Below, one piece after another: positions 36,401 to 44,354 of a stretch of DNA of 64,000 nt. The position numbers were made by a program, and so were the translations under genes. Location of the stretch: positions 9,744,266 through 9,808,265 of the forward strand of contig NC_088645.1 of the NCBI RefSeq assembly GCF_964019385.1. The letters run 5' to 3'. The notes below the pieces were generated by a model, which did not search any database, was not told the origin of the DNA, and worked only from the letters and a program-made list of their open reading frames with translations. Numbering within the stretch: position 1 is the first letter of the stretch; each line of letters begins with the position of its first letter. The stretch comes from Sycon ciliatum (taxonomy: Eukaryota; Porifera; Calcarea; Leucosolenida; Sycettidae).

Positions 36401-39400
36401 TATTACCCTAAAATTGTTCAAATAATGTTCTGTTGTGTAGTGTGGCAACGTTGTTGCCACTTGTGCCTAAATGTGTATTATTATTATTATTATTACGAAG
36501 TCTGAAGAAAACGTTGAACGGTCTCTGCTTGGTTGACGACTACACCATAGCTCAGCGGTTAGAGCATCGCTGGCTACAAGCGAGGGTCCCTGGTTCGAGT
36601 CCTGGTGGTGACAGTCAATTTTTTCTTCAGACTTTTCCCGTTTGTCTCTTTCCCTCAAAAGCAGTCAATATTATTATTATTATTATTATTATTATTGTGG
36701 ACTATGGCTAGTGCCAGACGTTACTGAAACGAGAGAGCTTGGAAGCTCAGGGCCCTAAGCTATGCTTTTTTGCCTTGATGACCTAGACAAAAAAGCATAG
36801 GGATGTTAATAAGTTTATACTTTTTGTTTTTTAGACATAACCTGGGATTCGAACCCGCACTATCGCCCTGCATGCATCCCCCGATACACTTCGCATACAT
36901 ACTAATTCTTCCAAGTTGCTTAACGTTATGATCTTGTATTTGAAAGCCCTATTTGAATATGCATTGTGGCCAGCCGCCTTTGATTGTACGGTACGGAACG
37001 GGACAGGTACGGGACAGGTACGGTCGAGGGTAATACGACACCGTCTACCACCTTGATGACGACAAAAAAAAGAAAAGGGATGTTATACATTTTTCAATTG
37101 TCCTATTTTTTTCAGGCATTACCTTGAATCCGAACCCGCGCTATCGCCCTACATGCATTCCCTCATACCCTTTGCATTCATACTCATTCTTCCAAGTTGC
37201 TTCACGTTATGATCTTGCGTTTGAAAGCCCTATTTGAATATTGCGGCCAGCTGTATGTGTCCAGCTGTGTTTGATGGTACGGTACGGTACGGGACACATA
37301 CAGGATAGCGCCAGGCGTGACACAAACACACAAACAAACAAACAAACACCAAATTAAAGCTGTGTGGACCCTGGCTAGCGCCAGACGCTACTGAAGTAAC
37401 GTCTTCTGCATAGCTACGGGAATAAAGCCCTTTGCATATTGGCATAGGTTGCATACATTACGGCCGTATGCCTAAGGACCGCAGTAATCGCACACCGAAC
37501 AAGTTCGGGCATGATCACGTCTTTTCTCCTGCAGACTGAATGCCTATTCAAGAATATCTTGCTGTCGACGCATCTTTTCACGAAGTCGGCGAGTCTGCGA
37601 ATGAGCATTACATTTGCTCTGTTTTTTTTTCTTGCTGTTGGCGTAGCCTTTCGCAAGCACGGAGACTCTCGAGGCGGTGGGACCTCTCTTCTCCCATCGT
37701 CGACTCTCTGTGTAGGCACTCCTGCCGACACCGTCTGCTCAGAGTTTCAACACTGTCACCTCTGGTATTTTGCTCTTTCTCATAGTCCTCTGGTAGTGAT
37801 CTCAGCACTCTACTATACAACAAACGCGCTTATTAAAACACTGCAATCTACCCGATCCTTACATTCCCAGCCCATTAGCAGCATACACAAAAACATTCCA
37901 ACGATAATGCGATAATGCGACACTGTAACCTTGATAACCCAAGCAAAAAAAGCATAGCGATGTTGGTAATTCACTTGTCCAGGCAATAAAGCAGTCTCTC
38001 TCTCTTTCTCTCGCTCTCTCTCTCTCTGGCGCTCTCTCTTTATCCGTCTCAATCTATCTATCTCTACCCTCTCATGATGCATGCGTCACACTCTCATGAA
38101 ATATTTCTCTTCTATTAAAGATTGCATGCTTCACACTCTCATGTTCTATTTCTTTCCTGTCTTCGTCTTTTTGTGAGAGCCTGGACAATCCACTTGCCCA
38201 GGCAAGAAGGCCCCAATGCCTGTGCATTTTGGCGATGTAGAATAAAATATACTAGCCAACCAACCATAGCAGACTCAGCGGAGGACATTTCGGTTGGTTG
38301 AAACTCTGAGTTTCATGCCGTTCGGCAATCATCAGACAACATCAGTTGTCTGATGATTGCCTAACGGCATGAAACTCAGAGTTACAACCAACCTGAACGT
38401 CCTCCGCTGAGTCTGCTATGTACTAAGCTCTGTCACTGACATTGAGCACTCTCTGCAGCTCGGGGATGAACGGATTTGTTCTAACCAACCAACCACGTAA
38501 TACTTTTTTATTTCTTCAATTTATTTTCATAACATTACATGGGATTTGAACCCGCACTATCGCCTTGCATGCATTCCCCAAAATACACTTCGCATACATT
38601 GTACATGCATATTCTTCCAAGTTGCTTCACGTTATGAATTTGCTGTTGAAAGCCGTATTTGAATAAGGTGGCCAGCTGTCTTTGATGACGACCTTGCGGT
38701 ACATGTACGGGGTAGCGCCCCTAGCTGTGTCACCTCACTCTCACCTGTGTGCACCCTGGGTAGCGCCAGACGTTCTTGAAGTAACGTCTTTTGCATAGCT
38801 ACGGGAATGAAAGAGCTTGGAAGCTCAGGGCCCTACGCTATGCTAGCGAGAGTCAACTTTCTCTTTGCATTCGAGGGTAATACGACGGCGCCGTCCACCA
38901 CCTTGATGACCTAGGAAAAAAAGCCTAGGATTCGAACCCGCACCATCGCCCTGCATGCATTCCTCCGATACACTTCGATGGCACAAACAAACAAACAAAC
39001 ACGAATTTAAAGCTGTGTGGACCCTGGCTAGCGCCAGACGTTACTGAAGTAACGTCTTTCGCATACCTAAGGGAATTAAATCATGCTGTGCACCATGTAC
39101 TCTTTGTTTATGTTGATCTCAGGATAAAACTATGGACGCATTCTTTTTCGCACGTCATGGCAATGCACAGTTGAATAGCTGGTACATGGACGGTATCTCT
39201 ATCACACATGGTTCTCCCATGCATCATGTATGGACCTACGCAGCTAGTTTCGATGACTATAAAGCAGTGTATCACTGTCCATGCAGTGCCCGACCCGGTC
39301 CATCACCTCCATCGTTTGTTGGTAGCCACTACTATTGCGCTGACAATGGCCATGCTCTGAGACGTTGGACTTTCACTCCAGCCAACCATGCATGGAGCAA

Positions 39401-39572
39401 CACCAGTCAATGTACTGCTGGTGGGACATGTTGCGACAACACAGATATGCCATGGTTTCATCGTCAACTGAAAGCTAGTACCTCTGACCAAGTACAGATA
39501 CGCATTTGTACAGATGGCGGGAATGGTGATGAAAATGTTGGTGTTGATGAAGCTGCGCTCTTTGTGAGATAG
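15451..39572 (+). CDS. Gene A: secreted EGF/coiled-coil/fibrinogen-like protein, 9 exons
   Basis: Exons, all GT-AG: 15451-15589, 16085-16276, 16913-17050, 17153-17272, 18961-19160, 19996-20071, 20982-21031, 21228-21446 and 39123-39572. They sum to 1584 nt (527 aa plus stop), with intron phases 1,1,1,1,0,1,0,0 that all join in frame. Residues 1-23 form a signal peptide (MRQSVQWMILAVATVVSTAV). Residues 47-110 are an unknown module. Residues 111-156 and 157-196 are two EGF domains (CEHPSPCQHGGKC; CITHRPCQNGGHC). Residues 197-263 are a predicted coiled coil. Residues from about 275 to 527 are a fibrinogen-like domain (SCREVQHRSNYSAPSGFYNI, YCDMDHYGGGWTRIAYIN, SITHG, PPSFVGSHYYC). This architecture suggests an oligomeric extracellular recognition or matrix protein, like ficolin- or FREP-type proteins. 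The last exon lies 17.7 kb downstream; it fits by phase and by alignment, but this long join is an inference. Confidence 0.82.
16490..16630. repeat. Interspersed repeat in intron 2, shared with 49700 and 38100
   Basis: The block ATTGCATGCTTCACACTCTC ... TTCTTCGTCTTTTGTGAGAG ... GACAATCCACTTGTCCAGGC recurs in paralogue B at about 49710-49830 and independently at about 38100-38230 in the last intron of gene A. The independent copy shows that it is a dispersed repeat and not an exon, although an open frame runs through it. Confidence 0.6.
17781..17896. repeat. Intronic palindrome (28-bp perfect stem)
   Basis: AGAGTAGAGCCCACACGCTC at 17781 and onward pairs with the reverse complement ending at 17896 across a ~60-base AT-rich loop. 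Downstream at about 18013 the + strand reads CCTGATGATCG, then GTGAAACTCAGAGTT. These share the apex words of the hammerhead palindromes at 38.3 and 44.5 kb but lack a good stem II. The element is conserved in paralogue B at 50992-51107 with one stem mismatch. Confidence 0.7.
19630..20600. repeat. ~200-bp inverted repeats flanking exon 6 of gene A
   Basis: The left arm (about 19630-19850) and the right arm (about 20382-20600) are reverse complements of roughly 90% identity by eye. Shared words include CCTTCCAAGTTGGAA, GCGCATCCAAGATGTGCTAG, TGCAATGTTATCGCATGAGC and TGGTGGTGTTAGTGGACA. Between them lies only exon 6 (19996-20071) with its flanking intron. The arrangement is conserved around exon 6 of gene B. 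A single arm recurs at about 63695-63900, so the arms are a dispersed repeat. In pre-mRNA they could form a long duplex across the exon. Confidence 0.85.
22885..23035 (-). mobile_element. SINE family 2 copy (unit I)
   Basis: It carries GGGATTCGAACTCGCACTAT (on the minus strand a GAGTTCGAATCC B box), GCCCTGCATGCATT, CTTCCAAGTTGCTTCACG and GGTGGCCAGCTGTC, the landmarks of the family seen at 36835, 37110 and 38530. The duplicate in unit II is at about 28459-28610. Confidence 0.65.
23040..24235. mobile_element. Cluster of tRNA-derived SINE copies (unit I)
   Basis: Five copies of a pol III-like head occur here, one on the minus strand (about 23120-23200) and four on the plus strand (about 23293, 23346, 23718 and 24086). 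Each has TAGCTCAGTTGGT (A box) and most have CTGGTTCGAGTCCCGG (B box), followed by a pyrimidine-rich tail and GGCTTGCAAGTGTTGAGTTTC. The cloverleaf is not intact: the acceptor ends do not pair and the anticodon loop lacks T at position 33. These are SINEs or tRNA pseudogenes, not working tRNA genes. The plus and minus copies form an inverted arrangement around 23240. Confidence 0.75.
24238..24657. mobile_element. Foldback element, second copy
   Basis: This is the same ~145-bp inverted arms as at 12133-12552, with the loop in the opposite orientation. It borders the SINE cluster on the left and the unclassified element on the right. Confidence 0.83.
24658..27141 (+). mobile_element. Unclassified interspersed element, unit I copy (end missing)
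   Basis: This is the homologue of 29847-32370 and, reversed, of 9554-12132. It contains the MITE at 25758-26015. Several frames of 60-117 codons are open, but none shows a known domain, and the frames are not better conserved than the spacers between them. The terminal GAAAAGC inverted end is cut off by the unit boundary at 27141. Confidence 0.6.
25758..26015. mobile_element. MITE with AGAGAGGTTCTGC termini (unit I)
   Basis: AGAGAGGTTCTGCAAAACGA at 25758 is mirrored by TCGTTTTGCAGAACCTCTCT-type sequence ending at 26015. The interior is made of repeated TTCGCAA/TTGCGAA words in both orientations. The inverted paralogue at about 11125 lacks it (GAGTCACTGAACC continuous on the minus strand). 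The copy in unit II is at 30954-31211. Confidence 0.8.
28459..28610 (-). mobile_element. SINE family 2 copy (unit II)
   Basis: Duplicate of the copy at 22885-23035, differing by single bases. Confidence 0.65.
28615..29440. mobile_element. Cluster of tRNA-derived SINE copies (unit II)
   Basis: Duplicate of 23040-24235 with one SINE block fewer: one minus-strand head near 28735 and plus-strand heads at about 28870, 28923 and 29300. A and B boxes are as in unit I. Confidence 0.75.
29448..29846. mobile_element. Foldback element, third copy
   Basis: Third copy of the element at 12133 and 24238. About 20 bases of the left arm are deleted (after TTAACGAAATGTGA) relative to unit I, so the arms pair less completely. 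Confidence 0.82.
29847..32370 (+). mobile_element. Unclassified interspersed element, unit II copy
   Basis: As at 24658-27141, but this copy reaches the terminal inverted-repeat end (AGAAAAGCTGACAGGATCGC then TTTTCTAAA) near 32341-32368. No recognised coding domain. Confidence 0.6.
30954..31211. mobile_element. MITE with AGAGAGGTTCTGC termini (unit II)
   Basis: Duplicate of the MITE at 25758-26015 with one to three base changes. Confidence 0.8.
32371..34387. other. Intron stretch with CA microsatellites, no gene assigned
   Basis: A short (CA)n run lies at about 33262-33290 and a longer one at about 33625-33685. A 167-codon minus-strand frame (34105-33602) has an ordinary-looking protein composition in its first 130 codons (GEIIHGICELLTMRQASVTD, then LRQEVCQLKACNGAGISQAW) before running into the CA repeat. 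I recognise no family; it could be an exon or part of an element. Confidence 0.4.
34540..34810 (+). pseudogene. Penelope-like/GIY-YIG element 3' tail, copy 1
   Basis: The frame ends FSFSVLCRARYASQLKVLEA, then CIRLHKPDLCKQKKHVVALK, LFS and stop. The pattern (hydrophobic FSVL, then LQVLEA, then KP-LC-QK, then LKLF) is the usual extreme C-terminus that follows the GIY-YIG domain of Penelope-like and related retroelement proteins. An acidic stretch (DETEDEVAVVGDEESDGD) precedes it. No RT or complete GIY-YIG is present. Confidence 0.5.
35109..35606 (+). pseudogene. Penelope-like element 3' tail with two AT-hooks, copy 2
   Basis: A 165-codon frame. It contains two RKRGRPRK AT-hook motifs (near residues 8 and 53), which bind the minor groove of AT-rich DNA. 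It then has KNRTSSIKQHLSARTNCREL, VLEALYIRKLDPELCVSKEN and VFSLQLF, the same tail as copies 1 and 3. The AT-hooks in front of the tail are unusual and may help target the element. Upstream enzyme domains are missing. Confidence 0.5.
35717..35800 (+). ncRNA. Degenerate hammerhead-like motif
   Basis: Between Penelope-like tails 2 and 3 the + strand reads AATCC, TTGATGA, then nine bases, then GAAAACGTTC and GGAT. Stem I (AUCC/GGAU) and stem III (AAC/GUU with C at the cleavage position) can form. The core has U instead of C at position 3, and stem II is almost absent. It is probably a decayed ribozyme of a Penelope-like terminal repeat. Confidence 0.35.
36010..36425 (+). pseudogene. Penelope-like element 3' tail, copy 3
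   Basis: The frame has an acidic stretch (DSDSEGEGELSEGESECEG), then NKSSVYNHLVSSTDCCRTYS, FSVLCRARHG, LQVLEAVCQRIHKPNLCVQK, ITLKLFK and stop. It is the third copy of the tail within 2 kb. The stretch 36004-36098 is inverted relative to 35813-35870 (TCACGTCAGTCGTCG versus its complement), so the insertions are nested or rearranged. Confidence 0.5.
36537..36625 (+). mobile_element. tRNA-like SINE head
   Basis: CATAGCTCAGCGGTTAGAGC (A box) and CTGGTTCGAGTCCTGG (B box) are spaced as in a tRNA, and followed by TTTTTTCTTCAG. The anticodon loop and acceptor stem are not tRNA-like. (TTA)n microsatellites lie on each side (about 36477-36494 and 36669-36696). Confidence 0.6.
36835..37330 (-). mobile_element. 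Two SINE family 2 copies in direct repeat
   Basis: Both copies carry GATTCGAACCCGC or a close variant, CTATCGCCCT, CTTCCAAGTTGCTT, GAAAGCCCTATTTGAATA and GGCCAGC, starting at about 36835 and 37110. A GGTACGGTACGG tail is shared. On the minus strand the B box is GGGTTCGAATCC. Confidence 0.65.
37447..37960 (-). mobile_element. Element fragment with Helitron-like arginine-rich ORF
   Basis: This segment is paralogous to 59618-60018 plus 62657-62780. On the minus strand one frame (37823-37608) reads LSRRCRQECLHRES, then EERSHRLESLRACERLRQQQ, a basic/acidic coiled stretch similar to the N-terminal part of some Helitron-type proteins. In the 59.7-kb copy the same frame is preserved. No helicase or Rep motif is visible, so the class is uncertain. 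At 37833-37836 it contains TTAA, the intact site into which the 2.6-kb element at 60023 is inserted in the other copy. Confidence 0.4.
37998..38040. repeat. (CT)n microsatellite
   Basis: Imperfect CT repeat, TCTCTCTCTCTTTCTCTCGC and onward, next to the repeat block at 38100-38230. Confidence 0.85.
38296..38340 (-). ncRNA. Hammerhead ribozyme motif, minus strand
   Basis: Minus strand, 5' to 3': GTTGT, CTGATGA, TTGCC-GAAC-GGCAT, GAA, ACTC-A-GAGT, T, TCAAC. The invariant CUGAUGA and GAAA are present; stem II has four pairs (UGCC/GGCA). Stem III is ACUC/GAGU with a one-base loop, so folding as a dimer is more likely. Stem I is GUUG/CAAC with one U-U mismatch. The predicted cut is after the U following GAGU. 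Confidence 0.65.
38345..38388 (+). ncRNA. Hammerhead ribozyme motif, plus strand
   Basis: Plus strand: GTTGT (38345-38349), CTGATGA (38350-38356), stem II TGCC-TAAC-GGCA, GAA (38371-38373), stem III ACTC-A-GAGT, U at 38383, then ACAAC (38384-38388). Stem I GUUGU/ACAAC pairs perfectly. All conserved core bases are present. The tiny stem III is typical of the type I hammerheads known from Penelope-like elements and retrozymes, which act best as dimers. Confidence 0.72.
38530..39080 (-). mobile_element. SINE family 2 copies near the last exon of gene A
   Basis: One full copy starts at about 38535 (GGGATTTGAACCCGCACTAT, CTTCCAAGTTGCTTCACG, GGTGGCCAGCTGTC). A partial one is at about 38928-38975 (GGATTCGAACCCGCACCATC). 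A shared flank GTGTGGACCCTGGCTAGCGC also occurs at 37360. They end about 50 bases before the acceptor of exon 9. Confidence 0.6.
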
Positions 39573-40014
39573 AATCCTTTTTTTTAAATCCTTTCCAAGA
39601 GTACATTCATGTACTCTCGATTCTATGTTGTGAGGTATACATGTAGAAGGAAGCTATGTTCCTTATCCCCTGGCCTGGTGTGTGCTTGTGCATGCCACTT
39701 TCATGCTTATCGCTCTACTGCTCAATTTAGTGCTATTGTTATTTTAGTTTCGCGCCGCTTTTGGTTCCATTATTAGATTGTTCACTGAGTATTACACCCA
39801 TTGCTACGTACGTTCACTCATGACCGTAACGAGAAACTGTTTTGTACATCTTTTACCTGTATTTCAGCCTGTAATTTCACTTCATAAGTATGAAGACTAC
39901 TATATCAACAGGAGTCGAAAGACCAGAGTATCTACATGTTATGTTCGTTATGGGCCAGTGCTCATCTATATTACATCTACATGTATAATGTGTAAAATGC
40001 CTCGTGGAGAAAGG
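39573..40014. other. 3' flank of gene A
   Basis: This stretch is AT-rich with no ORF of interest. No AATAAA lies within 150 bases after the stop codon at 39570-39572; the true polyadenylation site is not visible. Confidence 0.5.
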
Positions 40015-42480
40015 CTTACCAAGGGGTATGATCGAACAAGCCCAGGATCTCGCTGACTGGCGACTGAGCAGCATTTCGGACTTTTCGGATTCTCCCGTGC
40101 ATGAGTCCACCAGGGGCCTTAACCCACTCGACTTAATAATGATTGACCTACCGTGAGATGCGATAGTCAATACTTTAGCACCTCTGGGAAACTCGGACCA
40201 TGCCTGTGTCCTAGCTGACTTTCATGTAAGCACGGCAGAGGAACCACCAGTGACCAGAACTATCTGGCGTTACCAACGCGCAGACTGGGACAGACTCCGC
40301 CACTTCTTTAGAACAACAGATTGGCAGTCCACTGTCAGTGATGATCCTGATGCAATGTGTATGCACTTGACCCAGAATATTCTGGAAGGAAAGCGCCGAT
40401 ACATACCGTCTAAGCAGTTGTGCATGAAACCATCTAACCCCTCTTGGTGGGCACCGGAATGCACTGAGGCTGTAGCACAGAAACAAATAGCATGGAGGAG
40501 ACTCTGCGCCGACCGATCAAGTGCCCAGCTGGAAGCCCGTTACAATGTCGCCAAGCATTCAGCTAACCATTGCCTGGCAACTGCCAAGCAGGCATTCACA
40601 GCAAGCCTGGCGCAGAAGTTAGCCTCTGGGTGTGTGGCGTCTGGTGAATGGTGGCGAGCCATCAAGAAGGCCTCTGGCCACCGAAACAGCCCATCCATAC
40701 CTACTCTCCGCAGCACCGATTGTACGGAGCACGACACCAACCGCAGCAAAGCAGAGTGCATGGCCGCACATTTCGCCAACAAATGCAGTCTCGGGGCAGA
40801 CGAACTATCCGCTCCATTTCCTTACGTCCGACCACGTACAGACCACAACCTCTGCAGCGTCCGGTTTCGCGAGACCACAGTCGAGCGAACTCTCCGCCAG
40901 CTCAACCCCACCAAGGCCACTGGTCCAGATGGGATACCTGCCCGCGGCTTAAAAGCTTGCTCTGCAGAATTGGCACGGCCGCTTTCAGAACTATTTACTT
41001 GAAGTACATGCTGTCTTCACTCCGGCATCCAGCCACAACAGTAGAAGGTTGCAAACGTAGTTCCAGTCCACAAGCGCAAGTCTAAAACATCGCCATCAAA
41101 CTATCGACCAGTGTCGTTACTGAGCATCCTCTCCAAGGTCATGGAGACCATAGTCAACAGGGCAATGAGCAACTTCATGGAGACGAATCACGTCCTGTCA
41201 GAACGGCAATTTGGCTTCCGTCGCGGCCACAGTGCAGCAGACCTGCTGACTGCTCTCCACCACCAGTGGGTGCACACCGCAGGAGATAAAGAAGCTTCTC
41301 GAGTGCTGGCCATCGACATTGCTGGAGCATTTGACCGGGTGTCTCACACTGGTGTATTGCACAAGGCTAGAGTGTATGGCATCTCGGGAGACCTGCATCG
41401 GTGGCTCCAAGACTAGCTCTGCAACCGCACACTTCAAGTCCTCATCTCCGGCCAGACATCAGCCAGACGCCCAGTTAAGGCTAGGGTGCCACAGGGCAGT
41501 ATCCTGGGCCCCACTTTATTCTTGGTCTACGTCAACGACCTTGAAGACCACCTCCCAATCGGCTCCAACCTTGCCTCATTCGCCGACGACACAACCCTAT
41601 ACGCCGAAATTGCAACTCTCGCGGCTGTTCCTGACAACGCTAGAGTACTCCAGGCTGCTGTTGACCTAGTATCCAGTTGGGGCTCGGATTGGAACGTGCA
41701 GTTCAAGCCAGCCAAACCTCAGGCCCTTAAAATTTCCCACCATCGTCTTCAATGGAACTCCTGTCGAGGAGCAGCCCTCCATCAAAGTACTTGGCGTCAC
41801 GTTTGACCATCAGGAAAAATTCAGCCGGCATATCCGAACTGTTTTAGTCCGAGCAACGCAGAGACTCGGAGCCTTGCGCAAGGCATTTCACTTGCTGGCT
41901 ATTCCTGCCCGGATTCGAGCCTACAAAGCCTTTGTCCTCCGGTTATGGAGTACTGCCCAATCGTCTGCATGGGGGCAGCTCCTTCCCACTTGAATCGGCT
42001 GGACCGGGTGCAGGAGCGAGCCATCAAGGCAATACATCCGCAATGCTGGCTTCCTAGCTTCATAATTCGCCGCACGATCGCTGCCCTCTGCCTCCTGTAT
42101 AAAGCCCTTTGCGATAATTCTGCCTCTCTTCTGTCGAGAATGGCTCCACCCCCCGACACACCAACCCAGGACCACACACCTCACCCGCCAGGCTGTACGA
42201 CTGTCCACCGCGCATCCCCATCAGTTACAGAATGTTCTTCCTGCCAATTCCCGAAACAATGTGAGCCGAGCCTTTCCCCTCTCCGTCATCCCAATTTGGA
42301 ACCAGCTGCTTTCCTCTATTATTCCCCACCCATTTCCCCCAAAGAACATCCAAAAGTTCAAGACAGCAGCTTATCACCACCATCTCCTCAGAACGAACTG
42401 GCACTGGGCCACTCCTAGCATACGCGAGTAAGAGGGTACAGTGTCCTACCCTGCTTGTACATACATGTAATCTATCCTCA
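40015..42480 (+). mobile_element. LINE, 5'-truncated, with frameshifts
   Basis: The plus strand carries, in order: the end of an AP-type endonuclease (NPLDLIMIDLP, then LGNSDHACVLADF with the catalytic SDH); a long frame 40250-41002 ending NPTKATGPDGIPARGLK (RT motif 1 region); SNYRPVSLLSILSKVMETIV; FGFRRGHSAADLL; VLAIDIAGAFDRVSH (motif A); MPQGSILGPTLFLVYVNDLE (motif B); LASFADDTTLYAE (motif C, catalytic DD intact); then KVLGVTFD, MEYCPIVCMGAA and a terminal IWNQL. Frame changes occur near 41000, 41415 and 41800-41930, and an in-frame TAG follows WLQD. The copy is inactive. A relative lies at 58246-59617. Confidence 0.9.
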
Positions 42481-42596
42481 CAGTCTCCTCTTGAATTTAA
42501 AAGTCTAACAGCGTTCACATCAATACTTAACTTATTCTTTTGCTCACTGAGCAATACAATATTTCCATTTTTTTCTTCTGTTTTCTTTTTCAATTT

Positions 42597-43124
42597 AAGG
42601 CCACCCTTTGTTAATTCATTGTTTAACGTCCTTTTTTTCGCGAAAAGGTACGCGGGAGGGCGAAAAAAAACAAAAGCCCATTCCAAAAACTGGAAACCCC
42701 AATCAAACATTTTGACCAGTAAAGCATGTGATATATACAATATTTCTGGGTCTAACGGCACTTGCAGGCATAGAACAACACCCTTTGATGGTACATTGGA
42801 GCACATGCCTGATGAATCCAACAAAACAGGTACGTAGCATGAAGTTAGCATGTCATGAATTCATTACATCTGGATTTTTACTAGGACACACATCGTACGA
42901 TATTTAAAAGCCAACAAAAAAAGAAAAAGAACACAAGACAAAGGCATGCCCGGGAGGAAAGATTATAAGTTTAAGGTCATGATCGGCACACTGTGAAACA
43001 ACACAATCATGTATTTACAACTTCGCATATTATTGGTACTACTACTTTCTTGGGTTTTTTCGGTCGGAGGCAAAAAGGTACGCGGGCGCGGACGTTACAC
43101 AACGAAAAAATAAAGGGTGGCCTA
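42597..43124. mobile_element. MITE with TAAGGCCACCCTTT termini
   Basis: AAGGCCACCCTTTGTTAATTC at the left is matched by AAAGGGTGGCCTAA at the right. The word AAAGGTACGCGGG occurs near each end in the same orientation. Frames inside have no recognisable domain. Confidence 0.65.
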
Positions 43125-43734
43125 ATCCTCCCTACCCAATCTCCCTTTGGTGCGTCCATGGAGCTATGAAGCTGAGATCTTAATGGGCCCACCACCACAC
43201 TCCATCATTCACCCCAGTGTCTGGAGATATGTGGATTTTGTAGATAAAAAAAAATCGTATCGAAATTCTGCATCAACGTACATACCCGTATGTCCTCACT
43301 TTTAAGGCGGTACATTCTATTGTAAAGTCAGTCTCAGTCATGAAGCCGTGCTTTCTGAAATGAGAAAAACATTTGAAGTGTGGTTTGTAAAAATGAAGGA
43401 ATAGTATTTGAAGAAAGAGAGAGAAAAGAAACACATGAGAAAGAGTTGTGCAGCAGCTAAAAAATAGCACAACTATTCTCATTGGCGCCTATCTCCGTAC
43501 CATTGAGCACCTACCATTACGGCATCACGATGATTATTCATGTGCCCTTTCTCGCCAAAGGTCAAGAGACATCATCGCATTCATGAGAGGATATACATTT
43601 ACTAGTAGTCACGGCACACTGAGTTTTAAGACTTGGACGCATCTATTAAACCGGCTCATTCAATTGATGTCTCACTAGACAATAAGACATCGACTCATCC
43701 AGTCCTTCCGAGCTCCGCTGATGTTGATTTTCCC

Positions 43735-43800
43735 ATCAAAACCCGCGCAGGCGGGTTTTGATTTTACGATCAAAGCCCGCTCCACTAGGGCTTTGATTTA
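43735..43800. repeat. Two adjacent strong hairpins
   Basis: ATCAAAACCCGC-GCA-GGCGGGTTTTGAT (43735-43761) is followed by GATCAAAGCCCG...GGGCTTTGATT (43768-43797). Each stem has 10-12 pairs and is followed by T-rich sequence. They look like intrinsic terminators, but the context is eukaryotic and intergenic; a role is unknown. Confidence 0.6.
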
Positions 43801-44354
43801 CTGATCAAGCTCCATGTTTTTACACGATTCGGGCTAGAGAAGGTTGAGTCGTGCTTTCAAGCGCGATAGGAAGACCGAAGTGCGTGTTCATGTCAGAAAG
43901 CCAATCAAAACAGTCGTGTTCATGTTCTACCAGCCAATCACAGCCCTTAACGATGTATTTACAAGTTCAATTTGATTTTCAAGCGTTGGTGCATGGTTAG
44001 TAGTTTACCGTTCACGCTAAACTCAACGGTACTCGTACCCAACACCCAATATACTGTCGGTTGTTTCGACGATAGAAAGCTCTGTTCAGCGGAAGATCGG
44101 AACGGTACGATTCCGACTAGGGTTACATCACAAGTCGATCGTTGTGTCAAAAACCGAAATGCTAACCATGTCTTGAAAACACACCAAAAGCGGTACACGC
44201 CGCCGGTTGAAGTTACTTGTAGTGTGAACGGTATAATAAGCATGTCTATCGTAATCAAAACACTCGTACTCGTGTTCGATCAGCCTACATCATAGCCCTT
44301 CGCTCGGTGGGCTGTGATTAGGCGATCTCACGCTCGTACTCTTGCTTGATTCCA

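Larger units (their letters stand above)
38265..38420. mobile_element. 156-bp palindrome carrying two opposed hammerheads
   Basis: CATAGCAGACTCAGCGGAGG at 38265 is the reverse complement of the sequence ending at 38420. The two arms pair almost throughout, with a centre at about 38341-38344. Each arm encodes a hammerhead motif pointing outwards. The element resembles a minimal head-to-head dimer of a ribozyme-bearing terminal repeat. Confidence 0.85.
21447..39122 (+). other. Last intron of gene A (17.7 kb)
   Basis: The donor is AAG|GTGAGT at 21447 and the acceptor CTCAG ends at 39122. The corresponding introns of genes 1 and B start with the same sequence, but each has been expanded by different insertions. 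In gene A it holds the tandem duplication (21569-32338), Penelope-like tails, SINE copies, a Helitron-like fragment and a hammerhead palindrome. No other host gene was recognised inside it. Confidence 0.7.

Noticed and set aside
40540-40782. Minus-strand frames inside the LINE
   Set aside because: They are shadows of the plus-strand LINE reading frame with the RT motifs.
42808-42836. Hammerhead (CCTGATGAATCC near a polyA-C stretch)
   Set aside because: No GAAA at the right distance and no stem II.
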